From Paulinella micropora (lineage: Eukaryota; Cercozoa; Imbricatea; Euglyphida), in assembly GCA_009731375.1 (NCBI GenBank), contig BJOX01000162.1, positions 540,563 to 563,524 on the forward strand: 22,962 bases of DNA. Reading direction: 5' to 3'. Position numbers and translations under genes: made by a program. How positions within the stretch are numbered: position 1 is the stretch's first letter; the number at the start of each line of letters is the position of its first letter. Shown here piece by piece: positions 18,877 through 22,962 of this stretch. The notes below the pieces were generated by a model. The model worked only from the letters and a program-made list of their open reading frames with translations. It was not told where the DNA came from and made no database searches.

Positions 18877-19512
18877 AGGGAACGAGTAATGAGATGCGAG
18901 TCACTAGTGGAGTGGTGCTTAAAGAATAAAATAAAGAGAGTGCCCCATTTCAAAGACAACCACCATGCGGTAGAACGCCACCCTGGGGTCCACATATCAA
19001 TGGATACTCAGGGTTGGTGGAGTACCTTATCGTGGGACGGGAAAAAATACAAATTCACTGTCAAATGTCTTGCATCTGGGTTTGAGTTAGAGTATTATCT
19101 GAGACATAAGAATGAGTTTTTCACATGCTTCCTTAAGGCCGTTGCCTTCTTCGAACGGCATACAGGAAGAAAAGTGAAATTCTTGACTTGTGACCAGGAA
19201 TATGGTAAGTACAAGGAGTTTCAGACTTGGATTGACATAAATCAACCAGTCCTCCTTGAGGCTCCGACAGGGGAGAAACAGGCGGTTGCTAAAATAGAAC
19301 GAGCCCACCAGACGTGCGGCGGACCCGCAAGGGCGGTTCTCAGCGACGCCGACCTCCCTGAGTCCATGTGGACGGAGAAAGCTTCTACCTACTTTTGCAA
19401 CCTTTTACCTCTTGCCCGCGGCACTTTTAAGGGTAAATCTCCTTATAAGTTGTTCATAAGAAAAAACCCCTTTTGCGTCATTTGCGCCCCGTTGGGTGTT
19501 TGGCGTACATGA
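18877..19512 (+). pseudogene. pol: Integrase catalytic core
   Basis: Counting from the Met at 18889, the DDE triad is visible: Asp39 (HISMDTQGWW), Asp102 (LTCDQEYGKYK) and Glu137 (AVAKIERAHQT), spaced D-x62-D-x34-E. Downstream, DADLPESMW and GKSPYKLFIRKNPF match the conserved C-terminal side of the copia core (rve family). It would insert the cDNA into the genome. The frame ends at 19510-19512. The correct continuation lies in another frame from about 19470, just after the A6-C4-T4 homopolymer run, so the frameshift could be biological or a sequencing error. Confidence 0.8.
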
Positions 19513-19685
19513 AAGTAGACGCAAAGAGGGGGAAAGGTGAGAGGGGGAGGAAAGTTTTATTTCTCGGGTATGAAAGAAACAACGGGTATTATCGCGTATA
19601 CGATCCGGTTGCGAGGAAAATATTCGGTAATGTCCGTGATGTTATCATTGACGTTTGGAGAATGGGGAAGAGGGGGGGCATCTAA
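19473..19685 (+). pseudogene. pol: Integrase C-terminal region (copia GCxAY / FLGY motifs)
   Basis: The frame carries VGCLAYMKVD, KVLFLGYERNNGYYRVYDP and DVIIDV, which correspond to the FGCxAYV...FLGYxxxxKGYRVYDP...DVxFDE segment that follows the integrase core in copia polyproteins. It stops at 19683-19685, directly after a G-rich run (19672-19679), where coding-like sequence shifts to the next frame. Confidence 0.75.
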
Positions 19686-20525
19686 GTCTCTCGAAAGAGA
19701 TAATGTTGACGGTGAGATGTTCTCTGTTAATTGGCAACAGCCCCCCCCTCCCCTATCGCAACAAATGACCCCAGAAGATGAAGGATCCGTTTCAGGGGAG
19801 GAACCGGGAGGAGAGATTCCGACAGGGGGAGGAAGTCCCCCGGTAGGAATCCCCCTCCCGCTCCGACTCTCACTCTGGAATCTCCCCCCGATGAGTCACT
19901 CCACGCTCCGCAAACTGACGAGGATAGCGAGGCAGAAGAGGGACCGGTGTTCGTGAGCACGAGCCCGCCCCCCTTAGAGCCTCCGAGTCCCAAAGTTGTT
20001 CAGCCGAGTGATGAGCAGGGGGAGATAAAAAAAGCAAGAAGGGGGCGTAAGCCCAAAGAAAGACAGCGGTTGTCCGGAACGTATTTGGAAATCCCGGCAA
20101 GGGCTTTCGGGGAGCAGTGGGCTAGATTAATTTACGGGGATAAATGGGAGACGGCGATACGACGGGGGACAGCAACAGCCCCGTCTGCTCCCGTTACCCG
20201 TAAATCTAAACGCTTTCCCGCGCATAGTGTCTTGTTTGACGACGGCGTTACGGATAAGATATTAGACACAGAAATTGCCAAATATGCCAAAGTCCCGCAA
20301 CAGTCAGAACCTATACCCTAATCGCGTGAGAAAAAAGCCACAACCGCACCACCACCCTTGTCGACCAACAAAAATCCTGATTCGGACCTCAACACTAACG
20401 ATCCCGGGATTGAGGTCACCTCAGATTTTGCGTTAGTCGAGGGGGAGAGGGAGAGGGTAGAGGTGCAGAGAGCGGCACATAAACCGGAAATGGAGATCAC
20501 ACGAACAGGAGCAAATCTCGAGTGA
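19676..20525 (+). pseudogene. pol: Integrase-RT tether region, two frames
   Basis: From the G run to about 19850 one frame reads SKSLERDNVDGEMFSVNWQQ and Pro/Gly/Glu-rich sequence. From about 19850 another frame reads DESLHAPQTDEDSEAEEGP, then basic KKARRGRKPKERQR (an AT-hook-like RGRKP core). It goes on to a TAA at 20319-20321 and, in the same frame, DPGIEVTSDFALVEGERERV to a TGA at 20523-20525. In copia elements this segment is variable and disordered, often with targeting signals. Frame changes fall near C and G runs. Confidence 0.5.
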
Positions 20526-21093
20526 AAACATTATCACGGGAAAGAGGGCGAGGGCTCATGTCGCGGTATGTGCCCGGGAGGAACATCGGGCGGAGCATTG
20601 TCTCGTGAGTGAGAAATTCCCGGAATTCCCAGTAGTACAAAAACCAAAAGACCGTAAGCAAGCTAGGCAGAAGGAATTCGAACAGCTGAAAGAACTAAAA
20701 GCGTTTGTTTGGCGAAAAGTGAGCGAAGCGAAAATGTCGGGCACACCAATCATTCCTATAAAATGGATAGACACGGTAAAACAACAAGGTACTGCGGATG
20801 AATTCCACAACGCCCGGATAACCCTAAGAGGGGACCTCCTGAAAGCTTACGCTCAATATAATCTCAGAAAGACTTACTCCCCCACAGCACAGTACACGAC
20901 CATTTTGCTCATGGTAGCCTATGCAGCCTTTTTCGGAATAGACTTATGGCTGATTGATTTCACGACCGCTTATCTGCACGCAAGTCTCCCATATGACATA
21001 TATGTCAAACCGCCGGCCGAATTTCAGACGGCAGACTATGTCTGGCTTCTGAAGAAGGCCCTATACGGTCATCCGGAGGCAGGCCGTCTTTAG
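20526..21093 (+). pseudogene. pol: Reverse transcriptase, N-terminal part
   Basis: Counting from 20605, the conserved blocks are IPIKWIDTVKQQG (residues 50-62), RITLRGDLLKAY (71-82), YSPTAQYTTI (91-100), the first catalytic Asp118 in LIDFTTAYLHASL, IYVKPPAEF (132-140) and LLKKALYGHPEAGRL (148-162). This is the RVT_2 family fingerprint of copia RT. The frame is open upstream of 20605 (ARAHVAVCAREEH), so the GTG there is not a real start. A TAG at 21091-21093 falls right after GRL and the frame continues unchanged. Confidence 0.85.
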
Positions 21094-21542
21094 TACGACG
21101 TGCTGTCTGGGGAGCTCATTACTGAACACGAATTCAAGCCTCTCACGCTAGAAAGGGCCTCTTTCGTAAAGCATGGGAGTAGCTCCCAAACTACCCAACT
21201 GGTGTCCTTTCAGGTCGATGATGGCTGCCACGCTGCATCACAAGAAAGGCACATCAGGATGGTGAAGTTGTTCGAAAAGAGAGGCTTCCGGTGCAAGGAC
21301 CTAGGCAAAGCCACCGAATTCAAAAACATTCAGATCATCCAGACTGAAAAGGGGATTACTCTGCATCAGCGTAAGTATGAGTTGTTGATCTTAGAGGAGC
21401 TGGGCTATATGAAGGAGATACCGGCTAAAACACCATTCACTTCTGATAACCCCGCTCCCCTAAAGAAGGACCATCGCCTATTACGCTATGATCTCAGATG
21501 CCTGATATATATAGGGATGCTTAACTCCTCATATGCCCTTTA
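21094..21542 (+). pseudogene. pol: Reverse transcriptase, catalytic and C-terminal part (QVDD)
   Basis: This is the same frame as the previous piece. It has the polymerase centre as LVSFQVDDGCHAAS, with the paired Asp at residues 40-41 counting from 21100 (codons 21217-21222). Copia RTs have YVDD, so the Tyr is replaced by Gln (codon CAG, 21211-21213). Downstream, CKDLGKATEFKNIQIIQTEK and GITLHQRKYELLILEELGY match the KDLGxAxxFLGI...GITLSQxKY block. At about 21541 the frame hits TAA and the coding sense continues one frame over. Confidence 0.8.
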
Positions 21543-21941
21543 AGTATAGCAACTAAGTCCCAGGTCCCTAATCCGGAGATGTCTTATGCTATGGTGCACC
21601 GGATGTTCTTGTGGCTTCTGACCCCGCGAGCGCTATTTTTCAGGAGAGGAGATCGAAATTTACGGAAGTTGCTAGAAACTAATTTCTCGGTTCCTAAAAC
21701 TCCGGAATCTTGGAAACCTAATCTGGAATCTTGCGCAGCGGCCAACGCGATCGATGATATCATTGGGAAACCCGCAATACCCGGAGTGGACATGTTCAGC
21801 GTGCCAGTTCTCGCTAATGTAGACAGAATTATCGCGGAACAACCGATAGTCAGATTTGTAGACTCGGATTTTGCGGGGGATAAAACTCGAAAAAAATCAA
21901 GGTCAGGATACGTCTATTTATTCAACGGGACACCAATTTAA
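21543..21941 (+). pseudogene. pol: RT C-terminus to RNase H first part
   Basis: The frame begins SIATKSQVPNPEMSYAMVHR, the copia TRPDIxYAV-like segment. Counting from 21579, the RNase H start is FVDSDFAGDKTRKKSRSGYV (Asp95, with the D-x-D-F-A-G-D...S-x-S-G signature). The distance between these two blocks is about 80 residues, roughly twice the usual, containing basic and hydrophobic sequence I cannot assign. TAA then TGA (21939-21944) interrupt it directly after NGTPI, and the frame resumes. Confidence 0.75.
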
Positions 21942-21944
21942 TGA

Positions 21945-22310
21945 TTTTCTAAACTGCAATCCGTAATAGCTCAATCTATGCTAGAATCGGAAACTGTTTC
22001 AGCTAATGAGGCAGTCAGAGAACTTCTTGCATTACAACAAACTTTGCGGGATATTGGAATAAATCTTGAAGGTCCTACCCCTCTCTTCGAGGATAACGAA
22101 GGGACGATATTATTATCGGAAAGAGGGCTAGGAGAAGCTAGGACCAAGCACATAGAGGTTCGATACCACCTTCTAGCGCAACTCGTGAGAGAAGGAAAGG
22201 TAAAACTATTCCGGGTCCCTACAACTAAACATTTGACAATCTTGGGGGTATCCCTTTTTCCGAAATTTTCCATGAAGTATATGGACTTTTTTGAAAACGT
22301 GTGGAAATGA
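21945..22310 (+). pseudogene. pol: RNase H second part, end of pol
   Basis: The frame continues FSKLQSVIAQSMLESET, matching the SSKLQS..ALSSTEAE block, with a carboxylate at Glu4 (from 21978). Asp39 lies in LFEDNEGTILLSE, the CDNQSAI-like site, and then come RTKHIEVRYHLL (residues 55-66) and VPTTKHLTILGVSLFP. These are the final copia RNase H motifs. RNase H removes RNA from the cDNA hybrid. The stop at 22308-22310 is close to the family's normal end, so the protein reaches its natural C-terminus here. Confidence 0.8.
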
Positions 22311-22583
22311 AAGGAAATCAATTCACTGATTGCAGAACATATAAAAATAATATTCAAACATGTTTTTATTACTTGTAATACACTTTAACTTCATCTTTAG
22401 AGGTGGGCAGGAACCGGTCCGACACGGTAATCTTTCTCCTTTTTCATAGTCCCGGCTACTATGAATCTATGATGATAACAATGACCAACATGCAGAATTT
22501 GCTTTTAATTTTGTTTATATTTGTTTACATTAAGCATTTTACTTTATTATGATAATAAACATTGCTTTTACCTACAATAAATT
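22311..22583. other. AT-rich sequence after pol, no 3' LTR seen
   Basis: A polypurine-tract and LTR copy would be expected here. GAAATGAAAGGAAA (22304-22317) is a weak purine tract, but nothing matches the 14409-14606 sequence. Short inverted repeats (CATAGT/ACTATG at 22445-22463) and an AATAAA at 22553-22558 are present. This could be the element's 3' UTR or host flank. Confidence 0.4.
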
Positions 22584-22628
22584 CCCCCCGGGGGGGGGGG
22601 GAGGGGGGGAGGGGGGAGGGGGGGAGGA
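22584..22628 (+). repeat. G-tract (G-quadruplex motif) preceded by a C run
   Basis: Six C are followed by about 11 G and then five further G runs of 3-8 separated by single A. This easily satisfies a four-run G-quadruplex pattern. The C6-G junction could also pair. Length may be unreliable, as with other homopolymers here. Confidence 0.75.
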
Positions 22629-22878
22629 AGAGAAGTGCGATGTCGCCACGCAAAATACATAGATTCTACAACAAAATTTCTTTAATTACTAAAAAAAATA
22701 ATAAATCTAACTCCGTAACATCATACTAACTAAATTAGAAGTTTGTTTAACTCTTGCACGCGACAAACGTTCTTAATCCCGCTTTCGACCATAACAAACC
22801 TGCCAGTGCAAAAAATTACGATTAATGCTACACTACTACAAAGAAAAAAAACACAAAACAAATTCAAACATCTTTCAG
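22629..22878. other. AT-rich unique sequence, no gene seen
   Basis: AT-rich sequence without repeats or a convincing frame. It ends in CATCTTTCAG, an acceptor-like site at 22869-22878. Confidence 0.4.
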
Positions 22879-22962
22879 ATGAAGGAGAAAAGTGAAAGCT
22901 ATGCAAACTACCTGGTGCGTGCATTTGAAGTTAGCGCCGAGTCAGCGCAAGCGATGCTAAAA
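22879..22962 (+). CDS. Possible exon running off the window
   Basis: After TCTTTCAG the frame beginning ATGAAGGAG is open for all 28 codons to the window end. It encodes an amphipathic, protein-like peptide (SYANYLVRAFEVSAESAQA in its middle). No family is recognised. Chance openness over 84 nt is not negligible, so this rests on the acceptor-like site and composition. Confidence 0.25.
   Translation, partial: MKEKSESYANYLVRAFEVSAESAQAMLK

Larger units (their letters stand above)
14409..22310 (+). mobile_element. Degraded Ty1/copia-superfamily LTR retrotransposon
   Basis: The element carries, in order, an LTR-like sequence, a leader, gag, aspartic protease, DDE integrase, reverse transcriptase and RNase H. 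Integrase ahead of RT is the defining copia order. The RT contains ALYGHPEAGRL, a motif that from memory is shared with copia lineages of aquatic invertebrates, algae and protists. Coding is split across three frames with stops at 15030, 18166, 18538, 18874, 20319, 21091, 21939 and 21942. No second LTR follows the last domain. It reads as an old or 3'-truncated copy, although part of the frame breakage falls at homopolymers and may be assembly error. Confidence 0.9.

Noticed and set aside
19727-20100. Minus-strand frames over the tether region
   Set aside because: They are opposite well-supported plus-strand pol sequence, and the G/C-rich composition explains their openness.

Overview
The window is nuclear DNA from a eukaryote, probably an animal. 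The reasons are intron-like AG|GT junctions around short exon-like islands, extreme microsatellite density, a Ty1/copia-type LTR retrotransposon, and no bacterial-style gene packing. Decapod crustaceans and some other invertebrates and algae are known for this much simple repeat, but nothing here fixes the species. Three N gaps (2770-3405, 10174-10601, 15374-15383) sit beside CT or poly-G runs, so the assembly is weak at low-complexity tracts.

Positions 1 to about 13,080 are almost solid simple repeat: ATT/TAG, TATG, TTC, CTAT/CTAC, TTGTA/TTGTC, CT, CTTT, GATATA and CTA. The plus strand is strongly pyrimidine-rich. The repeats are studded with unique islands of about 25-65 bp, and most islands occur 2-9 times locally, each copy separated by microsatellite. 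Several islands look like pieces of exons. The best is an exon at 5752-5845 with consensus acceptor and donor. Its left half is copied six times upstream and its right half three times, and the three right-half copies differ only at third codon positions. A phase-compatible small exon candidate lies at 6635-6675, and a Pro/Gln/Gly-rich coding stretch lies at 9661-9932 and 10602-10721.

Positions 13,080 to 14,408 are unique AT-rich DNA with a fold-back, MITE-like element (13,946-14,301).

Positions 14,409 to 22,310 hold one degraded Ty1/copia-superfamily element in plus orientation. In order it has a 198-bp LTR-like sequence (TATA box, AATAAA, TG...CA ends), a possible internal-tRNA primer site, and a leader with five copies of a hairpin motif. 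These are followed by gag (broken), a 635-codon open stretch ending in the aspartic protease DSGA motif, integrase, tether, reverse transcriptase and RNase H. Domain order protease-integrase-RT-RNase H is diagnostic of copia. At least eight in-frame stops and several frameshifts break it, and no matching 3' LTR is present, so it cannot be autonomous as assembled. The most unusual parts are the leader hairpin array, the roughly 590-residue extra region with a Cys/His cluster upstream of the protease, and a QVDD in place of YVDD in the RT.

Positions 22,311 to 22,962 are AT-rich flank with a G-quadruplex-type G tract and, at the very end, a possible exon running off the window.
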